Positions 36,863-48,193 of a DNA stretch of 64,000 bases are shown in pieces; position 1 is the stretch's first letter; each line of letters starts with the position of its first letter. The notes beneath the pieces were generated by a model. The model did not search any database, was not told the origin of the DNA, and saw only the letters and a list, made by a program, of their open reading frames with translations. The stretch is from positions 165,497 to 229,496 of the forward strand of contig NZ_JAHRVA010000007.1 of NCBI RefSeq assembly GCF_019100495.1, given 5' to 3'. The position numbers and the translations under genes are program-made. Source of the DNA: Falsochrobactrum tianjinense (GTDB lineage: Bacteria > Pseudomonadota > Alphaproteobacteria > Rhizobiales > Rhizobiaceae).

Positions 36863-38137
36863 ATGGGTATCGAACTCACCCCGCGTGCGCGCGGGATCCT
36901 TGCCGTTCGCGCTGATTCCGGCAGCACCACAAAGATCCTCGCCGAACTGCAGAAGACTTTTGAGGACTTCAAGGTCGAGCGTGACAAGGAACTGGCCGAC
37001 ATCAGGGCCGGCATGGCCGATGTGGTGCAGACCGAGAAGGTCGACCGCATCAATGCCGAGATCACGACCCTGCAAAAGGCGCTCGACGAAACCAACGCCA
37101 TGCTGGCAGCGGTGAAGGTCGGCGGTGTTGGCGGAGTGGAAGACCCGGACAAGCGCGAACACGCGCAAGCCTTCGACCGCTTCTTCCGGCGCGGCGTCGA
37201 TGCCGGCCTGCGTGATCTGGAGGTCAAGGCCAAGCTGACCACGCAGTCCGACCCCGACGGTGGCTATCTCGTCCCGGAAGAAATGGAAGCCGGCATCGAC
37301 CGGGTGCTTGGCACTGTGTCGACCATCCGTTCGCTCGCCCGCACCATCTCCATTTCGACCAACACCTACAAGAAGCTGGTCAATATGGGCGGAGCTACAT
37401 CCGGCTGGGTTGGCGAGGAACAAGATCGTCCTGGTACGGCCACACCGACGCTACGTGAGATCGCCATTAATACCGGCGAGATCTACGCCATGCCCGGCGC
37501 GACGCAAACCTCGCTCGACGATGCACGCATCGACCTTGCCGCTTGGCTGGCCGACGAGGTGTCGATCGAGTTCGCCGAGCAGGAAGGGGCAGCTTTTGCC
37601 AATGGCGATGGCATCAACAAGCCGCGCGGCATTCTCGCCTATGACACGGTGGCCAATGCTTCCCATGCGTGGGGAAAGATCGGCTTCATTGCCTCGGGCA
37701 AAGCGGATGGCTTCCTCGCCGCGACCACTTCGGTCAGCCCGGCCGATTGCCTGATCGATCTCTATTATGCGCTCAAGTCCGGTTACCGGAACGGGGCGTC
37801 GTGGCTGATGTCGGATGCAACCATGAACACGGTCAGAAAGTTCAAGGATGCGGAAGGCGCTTATATCTGGGCACCGCCGTCGGGTGCGGCGGAAGTTGCC
37901 ACCATTCTTGGCAAGCCCGTTTACACCGACGACAACATGCCGGCGGTTGCTGCCAGCGAATTCCCCATCGCTTTTGGCGACTTCAGCCGCTCCTACCTGA
38001 TCGTCGACCGCATCGGCATCCGGGTGCTGCGTGATCCGTTCACCTCCAAGCCCAACGTCCTGTTCTACACGACCAAGCGTGTCGGCGGTGGCATCGTGAA
38101 CTTCGAAGCCCTGAAGCTGCTGAAGATCAGCACCTGA
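36863..38137 (+). CDS. HK97-fold major capsid protein
   Basis: 424 residues from the ATG at 36863 with GGAG eight bases upstream. The first about 105 residues are a helical delta/scaffold domain (LAELQKTFEDFKVERDKELA), followed by the HK97 fold starting near SDPDGGYLVPEEMEAGIDRV. The P-domain and C-terminal RDPFTSKPNVLFYTTKRVGG are intact. The protease gene just upstream fits removal of the delta domain on maturation. Confidence 0.95.
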   Translation: MGIELTPRARGILAVRADSGSTTKILAELQKTFEDFKVERDKELADIRAGMADVVQTEKVDRINAEITTLQKALDETNAMLAAVKVGGVGGVEDPDKREHAQAFDRFFRRGVDAGLRDLEVKAKLTTQSDPDGGYLVPEEMEAGIDRVLGTVSTIRSLARTISISTNTYKKLVNMGGATSGWVGEEQDRPGTATPTLREIAINTGEIYAMPGATQTSLDDARIDLAAWLADEVSIEFAEQEGAAFANGDGINKPRGILAYDTVANASHAWGKIGFIASGKADGFLAATTSVSPADCLIDLYYALKSGYRNGASWLMSDATMNTVRKFKDAEGAYIWAPPSGAAEVATILGKPVYTDDNMPAVAASEFPIAFGDFSRSYLIVDRIGIRVLRDPFTSKPNVLFYTTKRVGGGIVNFEALKLLKIST

Positions 38138-38226
38138 TTATCGGCGTGATCCAGCGGCAGGCGGCCATCACACTGTCAAAGGACGGTCACCCGCTTCTAA
38201 TCCCATTCATCGAAAGGACTTTTGTC

Positions 38227-38613
38227 ATGAAGGACGGTATCTCCGGCCTCGGCCTCGTTGCATCTCTGGTTCCCGCCGTGGTCACGGCCACCACCAAGGG
38301 CAGCCATGCCGATCTGCAGGGCGTCAACTCCGCAACCCTGATCATCAATACCGGCGCGATTGCCGGCGATGGCCTCTTCGTCGTCGCCATTCAGGAGAGC
38401 AACACGACCACGGATGGCGATTTTGTCGATGTGGCAGCCGGCGATCTGCTTGGAACCCTGCCGGCAGAGCTTGCGGCCAACACGGTCTACAAGCAGGGCT
38501 ACAAGGGCACGAAGCGCTATATCCGCGCCGTCATCACCAAGACCTCCGGCACGTCGATTGCCGCCGGTGCGGTTTTTGCGCTCGGCCATCCCCACGACGC
38601 GCCAATCGCCTGA
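38227..38613 (+). CDS. head accessory protein (possible decoration protein)
   Basis: 128 residues from the ATG at 38227 preceded by AAAGGAC. It is small, beta-rich and without membrane segments (LQGVNSATLIINTGAIAG, YKGTKRYIRAVITKTSG). Proteins of this type often follow HK97 capsid genes; the layout suggests a capsid-surface protein. The function is inferred from position only. A longer frame begins at a GTG at 38146, without a good ribosome binding site. Confidence 0.7.
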   Translation: MKDGISGLGLVASLVPAVVTATTKGSHADLQGVNSATLIINTGAIAGDGLFVVAIQESNTTTDGDFVDVAAGDLLGTLPAELAANTVYKQGYKGTKRYIRAVITKTSGTSIAAGAVFALGHPHDAPIA

Positions 38614-38686
38614 CATCATTGAAGCGATCAGCCCATCACTCGCCCGAACGGCTGGTCGCTTTTCTTTATTATATGGATCGCAAAAC

Positions 38687-39256
38687 GTGCCCGCACCCGT
38701 TCGCACAGTCGCCCCGGTCAACATGCCGGTGTCGCTGGCCGAGGCTAAAGCCCATCTGCGTGTCGAACACGACGACCAGGACGACCTGATCACTGCCCAG
38801 ATCAGGGCCGCGACCGCATGGCTCGACGGTTATGCCGGCATTCTCGGCCGGGCGCTGATCACCCAAACCTGGCGGCAGGATTTTGCCGGCTTTGCCGATC
38901 GCCTGGCTTTGCCAATATCGCCGGTAATTGCCATTGTCAGCATCAGCTATTTCGATGTCGGCAATGTGCAGCAGACGCTGGATGCCGGCGTCTACGATCT
39001 GCTTGCTGACGCGCGCGGCGCTTATATCACCCTGCGGCCGGGACAATCCTGGCCGGCCACCTTCCGTCGCGCTGACGCTGTCTCCGTCACCTTTACCGCC
39101 GGTTATGGCGCGGCGGCCGATGTGCCCGAGCCCATCCGCCAGGCCATCCTGCTGATCGTCCAGCGCCTGTTCGACGGGGCCGACACGGAGATCGACGCCG
39201 CCATCGACCGCACAGTCCATGCTCTCATTGCACCCTTTCGGAAAAGTCCGATCTGA
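38687..39256 (+). CDS. gp6-like head-tail connector protein
   Basis: 189 residues from a GTG at 38687. The start PVSLAEAKAHLRVEHDDQDD and LITAQIRAATAWLDGYAG are characteristic of the HK97 gp6/SPP1 gp15 connector family that docks under the portal. The start is not fully certain; an open frame runs further upstream inside the previous gene. It shares one base with the next start (TGATG). Confidence 0.88.
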   Translation: MPAPVRTVAPVNMPVSLAEAKAHLRVEHDDQDDLITAQIRAATAWLDGYAGILGRALITQTWRQDFAGFADRLALPISPVIAIVSISYFDVGNVQQTLDAGVYDLLADARGAYITLRPGQSWPATFRRADAVSVTFTAGYGAAADVPEPIRQAILLIVQRLFDGADTEIDAAIDRTVHALIAPFRKSPI

Positions 39257-39603
39257 TGGCCAGGATCACCGCCAATGCCCTGCGCGACCGCGTCAGCCTC
39301 GAAAAGCGCGAGGAAGTCGATGACGGCTACGGCAACACCTACGGCCAGTGGGTCCCACAGTTCGAGCGCGATGCCTGCATCCTTCCATCGAAAGGCGGCG
39401 AGACCGTCATCGCCTCGCGCCTGCAAAGCGTCCAGCCAGCCCTGATCATCGTGCGCTACGATGCCGAAACCGCAACCATCAACGCCGCCTGGCGGCTGAT
39501 CGAGACACGTTCAGGCACCGTCTACAACATTCGCACCGCCGCCGACATGGAGCGGCGCGGCCGCTTCATCACCATGCTGTGCGAATCCGGCGTGGCGACC
39601 TGA
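39256..39603 (+). CDS. head closure (head-tail adaptor) protein
   Basis: 115 residues of the phage head-tail joining family (SPP1 gp16-like): LRDRVSLEKREEVDDGYGNT, then QWVPQFERDACILPSKGGET and RLIETRSGTVYNIR. It closes the filled head and forms the surface onto which a tail docks. It is the last virion gene: where neck, tail tube and tape measure genes would follow in a siphophage, the endolysin gene comes instead. Confidence 0.88.
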   Translation: MARITANALRDRVSLEKREEVDDGYGNTYGQWVPQFERDACILPSKGGETVIASRLQSVQPALIIVRYDAETATINAAWRLIETRSGTVYNIRTAADMERRGRFITMLCESGVAT

Positions 39604-39651
39604 CGCGCGCATTGTGTCATCGCTCGGCAATCTCGCGAAAGGATCATCATC

Positions 39652-40491
39652 ATGACCACCAACGTGCTCTCCGGCGCGGCGATCCCGGCTGCACCAGACA
39701 AGTATCATGTCTATCGTCCGTTGCTCGATCTGATCGGCTTTGCCGAGGGCACGGACAGGAAGCGTGGCTATAACGAGACGCTGGCCTACGGTGCCTTCAC
39801 TGGCGGCGACGTCAATCTCGTCACCATGACACTACAAGAAATTGATGCTCTGCAAACCCGCATGCTGAAGCATCCCAAGAACCGCTTCAACTCGTCAGCC
39901 CTCGGTCGCTATCAGATGGTGCGCACCACGCTGCGCACCATCCGCAAGACGCTTGGTCTACCAACGTCCGCCCTGTTCGACGCCGCCATGCAGGATCGAT
40001 GCGCCTGCTATCTCCTCGGCCTGCGTGGTATCGACAAATATCTCGCAGGGCGACTTTCCCAAGATACACTCATCAACAATCTCGCACGCGAGTGGGCCTC
40101 GCTCCCGACCACCTCCGGCAAAGGTGCTTATGCCGGCCAGAACGCCGCTGTGAACCCAGACCGGGTGCGCCAGATCTTGGCTCAGGTAAAGAAGCGCCAC
40201 CATGATACCCAGCCTGTCCGTGAAATCCTGGTGGAACGGGAAATCGACAAGCCGGTCGTGCCGATCACCGTCGAAGCTGAAATCCGCAAGCGCACCGATC
40301 AGTGGAGTTGGATCACCACCATCTTTGGCTCGGGTGGTGCAGGCCTTGCAGCTCTCACCGGCATGGACTGGCAGACCGTCGTCGCGATCAGTGCACTTGC
40401 CCTTGGAGGGCTCACCATCGCGCTGCTGTTACGGCGCCAGATCGTCTGTGCGGTGCAGGATGTTCGGAGGATGATCGAGGGGGTGACTTAA
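39652..40491 (+). CDS. lambda-R-like endolysin with C-terminal membrane segments
   Basis: 279 residues. The N-terminal 165 follow lambda endolysin (lytic transglycosylase, GH104-like): LLDLIGFAEGTD with the catalytic Glu, YNETLAYGAFTGG, SALGRYQMVRTTLRTI and REWASLPTTSGKGAY. After a charged linker come two hydrophobic segments (WITTIFGSGGAGLAALTG; VVAISALALGGLTIALLL). The element has no separate holin, so this fusion may combine muralytic and membrane functions, or be held at the membrane. It is the last gene of the element. Confidence 0.85.
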   Translation: MTTNVLSGAAIPAAPDKYHVYRPLLDLIGFAEGTDRKRGYNETLAYGAFTGGDVNLVTMTLQEIDALQTRMLKHPKNRFNSSALGRYQMVRTTLRTIRKTLGLPTSALFDAAMQDRCACYLLGLRGIDKYLAGRLSQDTLINNLAREWASLPTTSGKGAYAGQNAAVNPDRVRQILAQVKKRHHDTQPVREILVEREIDKPVVPITVEAEIRKRTDQWSWITTIFGSGGAGLAALTGMDWQTVVAISALALGGLTIALLLRRQIVCAVQDVRRMIEGVT

Positions 40492-40728
40492 CACTCTACG
40501 AAGCTAATTTCGTTTTTCTATTTACTCACTTGAATCCAAATGCCGAAGAGCTTCAGCGAGAGGGGTTGTTTTCAGGTTAGCTCTCTGACCCTGTGCCTGG
40601 AATCATGCGATTTTATAAAGTCAGCATGATATCAAAACAGCCGGCTTTTTATAGCTTATGCGCACAGTTAACGAGTGAACCATGTGTAATTGACGACTCA
40701 GACAGCGTTGGGTAGTCTGAGATTTCCA

Positions 40729-42714
<1,986 letters not shown>

Positions 42715-43281
42715 TCAGCCCAGACTGTTATACGGCCTCATCTCCTCATGAGGCCGTAATGACGTTTGATAGCCTCGCCATCTCTTGCGCGATTGCATGG
42801 GGCCTTCGATCAGGGGTTTGCGGTCTGCCCGGTAGTCTAGGATCTTTGCCGCAACGGCCTTGTAAAAAAATGTCCAACGGAAACGCTGCTCGCCGTTCGC
42901 GTCGCCGAACCGCTCACTCCAGAACGGTTCATTCCTGAACCGGTCGATGTCCTGCTGCTGGCCGTCGAACGCAAAGGCAAGCAGGCCATCCTCCATCCGG
43001 CCGCCCGGCGCGACCCGCCAAACCGTGGCGCGGTTTGTGTAGAAGTACCATTCGCGGGGCGGCGATACGGGCGTCCAGTTGACCTAAACACGCTTGCCGT
43101 CGTCGAGATTGGCAATGATTGCGCCGACCGCCTTGATGGCCATCACCGAGACAGTGGCTCCGCGGATGTCGAACGGCAGCTCCCGCTTGCGAAATGACTT
43201 GATCGCAATCCTGTCGCTCGGCCGCATCGCGCGTACGAGATCGCCACACTTGCCGTCCTCGTAGCCGTTTTCACAGATCTC
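42715..43281 (-). pseudogene. remnant of an McrB-like AAA protein (N-terminal domain)
   Basis: Read as one frame from 43281 to 42715, the translation matches the N-terminal DNA-reading domain of McrB-like AAA ATPases: KCGDLVRAMRPSDRIAIKSF, GATVSVMAIKAVGAIIANLD, then WTPVSPPREWYFYTNRATVW and DIDRFRNEPFWSERFG. An amber TAG at 43086-43084 interrupts it in the middle, a TAG precedes it, and the AAA domain is absent. The gene is therefore dead. It belongs to the defence region with the type I system next to it. Family naming is by motif memory, not search. Confidence 0.7.
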
Positions 43282-43407
43282 CTACGGGAGAAATCTGTAA
43301 GCGGTGTTTAAGCCCCACCTATTTTTCGTTTTTCTGTTCCGGCATTTTGATGTCGCGAATGGATATAGCGGAGTTTCTCCATGGAGCCACGAGTAGACCT
43401 CATTCTT

Positions 43408-44124
43408 TCACGCCATTCTTAGTTCAAGCCGGTGCTTGCGCTTAGGCCAATCGGGTAGGACGCGGTCGAGCAGTTCGAAGAACTCCGGTCCGTGATGTGG
43501 CACCGCGATGTGGCAGAGCTCGTGCGTGATGACGTAGTCGATGGCATCCATAGGCGCCTCGATCAGCCGGCGATTAAGCAGCAGGCGAGATGCCGGCGAC
43601 ATCGAACCCCAACGCTGCCGAAGTTGGCGGACGATCAAGCCCTTGGGGCGAAAGTCTTCAGGGGTCGGGAAACGCAAAAGATTGACTTCCAGACGCTCGG
43701 CAAATTTTGCGTGAGCGCGCTGCCGATACCAATGCTCGACAAGCTCCCGGGTGACCTCGGTTCGCTCGGGTCGGTGCGTTTGGACGACGATGAAGCCACG
43801 GACGAGCTTTACTCCCGCCTGGACGTGGGGCACCACCTTCAGCCGATACTGGCGTCCGAGGTAGAGATGAGTCTCGCCCGCCACGTACTGGCGATCCGGG
43901 GTGCGCGGAAGGAACTGGATGAAGTATCGCTGCTGACGCCGGATCCAGGCTGCACGCTTGCGTACCTTCTCTTCGATCACCACCAACGAGGCAGCCTGCG
44001 GAGCAGCGACGACAACGGAGGCATCCGGCTCGACAGCTATTTCCAGTGTCGTCCGTTCACGGCGCACGATGGCGAAGTCGATTCTGTGTTCACCGTACTG
44101 GACGCTGTGTCGTTCGGTTTTCAT
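43408..44124 (-). CDS. YgjP-like (DUF45/M48-type) zinc metallopeptidase
   Basis: 238 residues, start overlapping the hsdR stop by 4 bp. The zinc motif THELCHIAVPHHGPEF lies near residue 195, with RQRWGSMSPASRLLLNRRLI before it, as in the YgjP/SprT-like DUF45 family. Genes of this family often sit at the end of type I restriction operons. No substrate is known; a role in taming HsdR (as ClpXP does in E. coli) is only a thought. Confidence 0.85.
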   Translation of the reverse strand: MKTERHSVQYGEHRIDFAIVRRERTTLEIAVEPDASVVVAAPQAASLVVIEEKVRKRAAWIRRQQRYFIQFLPRTPDRQYVAGETHLYLGRQYRLKVVPHVQAGVKLVRGFIVVQTHRPERTEVTRELVEHWYRQRAHAKFAERLEVNLLRFPTPEDFRPKGLIVRQLRQRWGSMSPASRLLLNRRLIEAPMDAIDYVITHELCHIAVPHHGPEFFELLDRVLPDWPKRKHRLELRMA

Positions 44125-47100
44125 CCCGGAAACCGCGCTCGTGCGAGATCCATGATCTTGAGCTCAAGGTCGTCCATCACCTCGACAGGCAACTCGATGC
44201 CGCGTTCGTCGCGAAGGACGTCGAAGAAATAGTCATCGATGGCGTTGCGCATCTTGTTCTGAGCGATGTCGTTGGACCAGACATCGACGATGTGATGGGA
44301 CTTGATGATGTCGATGATCGTGAGCGCTATGGCGGCAACTTCGTCCCCCTCGATCGGTTTGCCATCATCGGTCGCGAGAGCACCTTCAAGTATCCCGAAA
44401 AACGCCTGCCCATCGTCATTGCCCTTGATCGCATCCGGCACCTCGCGCCCCCGGTCCTTGCGCGCGACCTTGCTCGCCAGATCGACAACGTTCTTGAGGT
44501 AATCCCGCTCGGAAATCCGTTTGGCCCGATAGTCGCGGATGGTCTCCTCCAGCAGCTCCGAGAACTTGCGGTAGAAAGTAGGGTCCTCGTCCATCTTTTC
44601 GGTGATGGTCCGGCGCGTCGCGCTGGCGATCCGGTCCGCCCTTGAAGCCTCGGAGACGCCCGTTTCCTCCACCACGGCCTTCAGGGCGTCCGGGTCGTTG
44701 ATGTTGACCATCTCGATGATCGTTTCGGCCGGCATGGCAACCACATGGTCGTCGAGCAGCTTCTGGATCTTCGGCTCGAACTCCTTGACGTCGACGGTCT
44801 CCTGGTAGCGAAGCTGGACCGAGCGCCGCAGCTCGGAGAACTGCTTCCAGTCCTTCTTCATGGCGTCGATCTTCGCCTCGTCGAAGACGTCGAAGAGCTT
44901 GTCCGACGACAGCGAGATATGGAGGCAGCGGCTGAATGCCTTCAGTCGTTCATAGAATTCCTGCCGGATAGCTTCATCGGCCAGGAACTGCTCGAACTGC
45001 TCCATGTCCTTCTTGTTCTTGACCGGCTTGAACAGGTCCCAGAGCTGATCGTGCAGCTGAGGCAGCTTCCGGATTTCCTCGCGCACATCGTGGACCGTGC
45101 CGGCGAGATCGGCGGCGTCGAAGCCCTCGAAGGCGCTGTAGGTCGTCAGCGCCGTGTCGAGTTCTCCGAGCAGCCCCTCGTAGTCGATGATGAAGCCGAA
45201 CTGCTTCTCGGTCGCGCCGTCTTCGTAGAGCCGGTTCACGCGGGCGATCGCCTGCAGCAGGTTATGTTCGCGCAGCGACTTGCACACATAGAGCACGGTA
45301 TTGCGCGGGGCATCGAACCCGGTCAGCAGCTTCGACACGACGATGAGGATCTCCGGATCGCCCGAGCCCTTGAATGCATCGATGATCTGCCGGGTGTATT
45401 CGTCCTCGGTCTTGTACCGGGCCATCATCCGCGCCCAGAATCCGCGCACGAGGTCCTTCGATTCCTTGTCGACCTCCTCGTTGCCCTCGTTGTCATCGGG
45501 CGGCGAGATGACGATTTCGCTGGTGACGTGCCCGATCTCGTCGAGCACCTCCTTGAAGCGGACGGCCGCTGCCTTGGACGGCGCCACAAGCTGCGCCTTG
45601 AATCCCGTGCCTTGCCAGTGCTGGCGGAAGTGCTCCGAGATATCGAAAGCTTTCGCCCGGATCGCCTGGCCCGTCTTTGAGAGCGCGTCCATGCGGGAAA
45701 ACTTGCGCTTCAGGTCGGCCTTCTGGCTGGGGGTCAAGCCCTCGCTGATCTTGTCGAACCACTTGTCGATCACGCCGCCATTGACCTGCTGCTCGACAAG
45801 CCGTCCCTCATAGAGGAGCGGCACAACGGCCCCGTCGGCGACAGCCTCGTCGATCGCGTATTTGTGGATCAGGCCGCCGAAGGTCGAGAGCGTATTCTTC
45901 TCCTTCTTCAGGAGTGGCGTTCCGGTGAAGCCGAGATAGCAGGCCTTCGGCAGCAGCCGGCGCATCCGTGTTGCGAACTGGCTGTGACCGCCATAGCGGC
46001 CGGTCTGCGAGCGATGGCTCTCGTCGACCAGGACGAAAACGTTGGCATCCTCGTCGACGTCCTCGGCAGCTTTGGCCGCTGTATCGAACTTGTTGATGAT
46101 GGTCGTCACGAGCGGTGTCCGGTTACGGATCAACTCGATCAGATGAGCGCCGCTGGTCGCCCGTACGGGTTCGAGCTCACAGGACTTGAAAGTGTCCTTG
46201 ATCTGTTTGTCGAGATCGTCGCGGTCGGTGACGATCAGAATGCGCGGATTGGGAATGGCCTTATCGAGCGCGAGGGACCGACCCAGCATCACCATGGTCA
46301 GCGACTTGCCAGATCCTTGGGTGTGCCAGATCACGCCACCCTTGCGGCGGCCGTCCAGATTGAACTGACGGACGCGTTCGACAGCCTTGCGGATCCCGAA
46401 GAACTGCTGGTGGCGCGCGACCTTGCGTGCGCCGCCATCGAACACGGTGAAACGACGGATCAGGTCCAGCAGCCGTTCCGGCCGACACAGCGCGTGAATG
46501 GCACGGTCCTGCGCCGTGATCGCGCGCGGGCCTTCAGCCGCCAGCGCCTCGAAATGGGCACGCGCGAAGGCGAAATCGCCCGAGAAGACCGCATCGGCCT
46601 CCGCCGCTGTGAGAGGGCGATTGGCCAGCGGATCGATGATCTCGTCCCTGTCTTCCTCATCCCGCCACGTCTGCCAGAACTGCCGTGGAGTTCCCACGGT
46701 AGCGTATCGCGCCTCGACACGGTTCATAACCATGAGAAGCTGCGCAAAGTGGAACAGCTGCGGAATGTTGTCCTCATTCTGATAGCCGATCAGCTGGCTG
46801 CCGGCCTTTTTCAGGCTCTCGGTCGGCCGCTTGTTTTCGATCACCAGAAACGGGATGCCGTTCACGTAAGCGACGATGTCGCACCGCTTGGTCTGGGTGC
46901 TGGCTGTCCGTTCGACGGAGAGCTCAGCCGTCACGTGATAGACGTTATTCGACGGGGTCTCCCAATCGATGTAGCGAAAAGAATAGGACTTGGAGTCCCC
47001 CTGGATCGTCTTGGTGATGGTCGTGCCGAGGACGAGGGTGTCGTAGATGTCCTGGTTGGTGCCGCGCAGGCCCTTTTGTCGGTCGGGCGTGGGCTTCAGC

Positions 47101-47336
47101 CGGCGAATGGCCTCATGCGCATCTTCGAGGTCGAAGGGATACTCCCGGCCGCGATGGGTGAAGCTGTTGATCCGCAGGAGCTGGTCCGCAAGGACGTCGT
47201 CAAGCACCACATTGCGGAGGCGACCGCCCCGCAGACGCACGGCCTCGGCCTGGGACAGCGGCGTGAATCCCAGCGCCACCAACAACTGCAAGGCGGGGAT
47301 CTGGGACTGATGCTTCTCGGCGGCATCGAAGGTCAT
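44121..47336 (-). CDS. hsdR: type I restriction enzyme, R subunit
   Basis: 1071 residues. It has a PD-(D/E)XK nuclease in the N-terminal part (VNGIPFLVIENKRPT near 165), translocase motif I WHTQGSGKSLTMVM near 345, DEAD-box-like VDESHRSQTGRYGG near 440 and later helicase motifs (KLLTGFDAPRNTVLYV, ARVNRLYE). It reels in and cuts unmodified DNA. It is intact. It overlaps HAD by 4 bp upstream and the peptidase by 4 bp downstream. Confidence 0.95.
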   Translation of the reverse strand: MTFDAAEKHQSQIPALQLLVALGFTPLSQAEAVRLRGGRLRNVVLDDVLADQLLRINSFTHRGREYPFDLEDAHEAIRRLKPTPDRQKGLRGTNQDIYDTLVLGTTITKTIQGDSKSYSFRYIDWETPSNNVYHVTAELSVERTASTQTKRCDIVAYVNGIPFLVIENKRPTESLKKAGSQLIGYQNEDNIPQLFHFAQLLMVMNRVEARYATVGTPRQFWQTWRDEEDRDEIIDPLANRPLTAAEADAVFSGDFAFARAHFEALAAEGPRAITAQDRAIHALCRPERLLDLIRRFTVFDGGARKVARHQQFFGIRKAVERVRQFNLDGRRKGGVIWHTQGSGKSLTMVMLGRSLALDKAIPNPRILIVTDRDDLDKQIKDTFKSCELEPVRATSGAHLIELIRNRTPLVTTIINKFDTAAKAAEDVDEDANVFVLVDESHRSQTGRYGGHSQFATRMRRLLPKACYLGFTGTPLLKKEKNTLSTFGGLIHKYAIDEAVADGAVVPLLYEGRLVEQQVNGGVIDKWFDKISEGLTPSQKADLKRKFSRMDALSKTGQAIRAKAFDISEHFRQHWQGTGFKAQLVAPSKAAAVRFKEVLDEIGHVTSEIVISPPDDNEGNEEVDKESKDLVRGFWARMMARYKTEDEYTRQIIDAFKGSGDPEILIVVSKLLTGFDAPRNTVLYVCKSLREHNLLQAIARVNRLYEDGATEKQFGFIIDYEGLLGELDTALTTYSAFEGFDAADLAGTVHDVREEIRKLPQLHDQLWDLFKPVKNKKDMEQFEQFLADEAIRQEFYERLKAFSRCLHISLSSDKLFDVFDEAKIDAMKKDWKQFSELRRSVQLRYQETVDVKEFEPKIQKLLDDHVVAMPAETIIEMVNINDPDALKAVVEETGVSEASRADRIASATRRTITEKMDEDPTFYRKFSELLEETIRDYRAKRISERDYLKNVVDLASKVARKDRGREVPDAIKGNDDGQAFFGILEGALATDDGKPIEGDEVAAIALTIIDIIKSHHIVDVWSNDIAQNKMRNAIDDYFFDVLRDERGIELPVEVMDDLELKIMDLARARFPG

Positions 47337-48181
47337 TGCGGGCCCTCCGCAAACAGCCCGGAGAGCGCTGCGCGTGCCGCGACCGCGTTGATGTTGGCCT
47401 TGATAACGCGGTCCAGTTCACTCCCGTCCGTGTAGATCGCGGGGACGGCGCGGTGGACCCGACCATCCTTAATGTAGTTGTCGGCCTTGCCGCGCGCGCC
47501 CTTGGTGTGGGGCTTGAACACCGCGACCGAAAGGCCGCCCTGTTCTTTCACGAGTCGAAAGCACGGGATGTCGGTCGAGCCGTCGCCGATGAACACCATG
47601 TTCTCGAAGGGCACCGGCCTGTCGCGCTTTTCCACGAACTGATTGACCTTGCTATTGTCGCTCAAGTCGAAGGCGCCCTTGTTGATGCGGAATAGGTACT
47701 GCGTCTTGGTTGTGTAGTTCACGGCGAGCGCAGGCCAAGCGGCGACACCATTCTGGTCGAACATGAACTTCGACGCATAGACCTGGGCGAACTTGGAAGC
47801 GATCGGTGTGCCCGCGAAGATCTCTGCGTTCCCGGACGAGACGAGGTAGTGCTGGATGCGGACACCCTGCGCCCTGCCATAGCCGGTGATGCGGTCGAAC
47901 CATTCTTCGACCCCGTCGAATAGCTGGATGGCTCTGCCTCGCGCCTTGAAATCCTCGCGCCGTACCGGAACGCCCGCGGCGGCGGCCTTGCGCAGCATCA
48001 GGTTCATGTAGACGAGCACTTCGTCCGCCTGATGCTCTTTGGTGAGGCGCTTCACCTCGGTCCAGAAGTCCTTCGGTTTCATGCCGATATCGGGCAGGAA
48101 CTGGTGTTCCTGCATGTTGCCGTCCGCCAACGTGCCGTCGAAGTCGTAGGCGATCGCCATTTCAATGTGTTTCCGAGCCAT
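47333..48181 (-). CDS. HAD-superfamily phosphatase in the restriction operon
   Basis: 282 residues. Motif I is AIAYDFDGTLADG (nucleophile Asp near 13), motif II LVSSGN near 115 and motif IV VFIGDGSTDIP near 195, so all catalytic parts are there. It belongs to the phosphoserine-phosphatase-like group by its large cap region. It sits between hsdS and hsdR, with a 12-bp gap to hsdS and a 4-bp overlap with hsdR, so it is produced with the restriction complex. Why a phosphatase is there is unknown; a nucleotide or RNA-end substrate is possible. Confidence 0.85.
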   Translation of the reverse strand: MARKHIEMAIAYDFDGTLADGNMQEHQFLPDIGMKPKDFWTEVKRLTKEHQADEVLVYMNLMLRKAAAAGVPVRREDFKARGRAIQLFDGVEEWFDRITGYGRAQGVRIQHYLVSSGNAEIFAGTPIASKFAQVYASKFMFDQNGVAAWPALAVNYTTKTQYLFRINKGAFDLSDNSKVNQFVEKRDRPVPFENMVFIGDGSTDIPCFRLVKEQGGLSVAVFKPHTKGARGKADNYIKDGRVHRAVPAIYTDGSELDRVIKANINAVAARAALSGLFAEGPQ

Positions 48182-48193
48182 ACGATCTCTCCT

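Noticed and set aside
38613..40491. Hidden tail genes in the head-to-endolysin stretch
   Set aside because: Every gap there is below 100 bp and every frame is explained; no tail protein could be hidden.
15323..40728. Direct repeats at the two ends of the phage-like element
   Set aside because: I compared 15323-15622 with 40492-40728 by eye and found no convincing shared core; serine recombinase cores can be too short to see this way.
45864..47435. 523-codon plus-strand frame
   Set aside because: Antisense to hsdR, whose motifs are intact.
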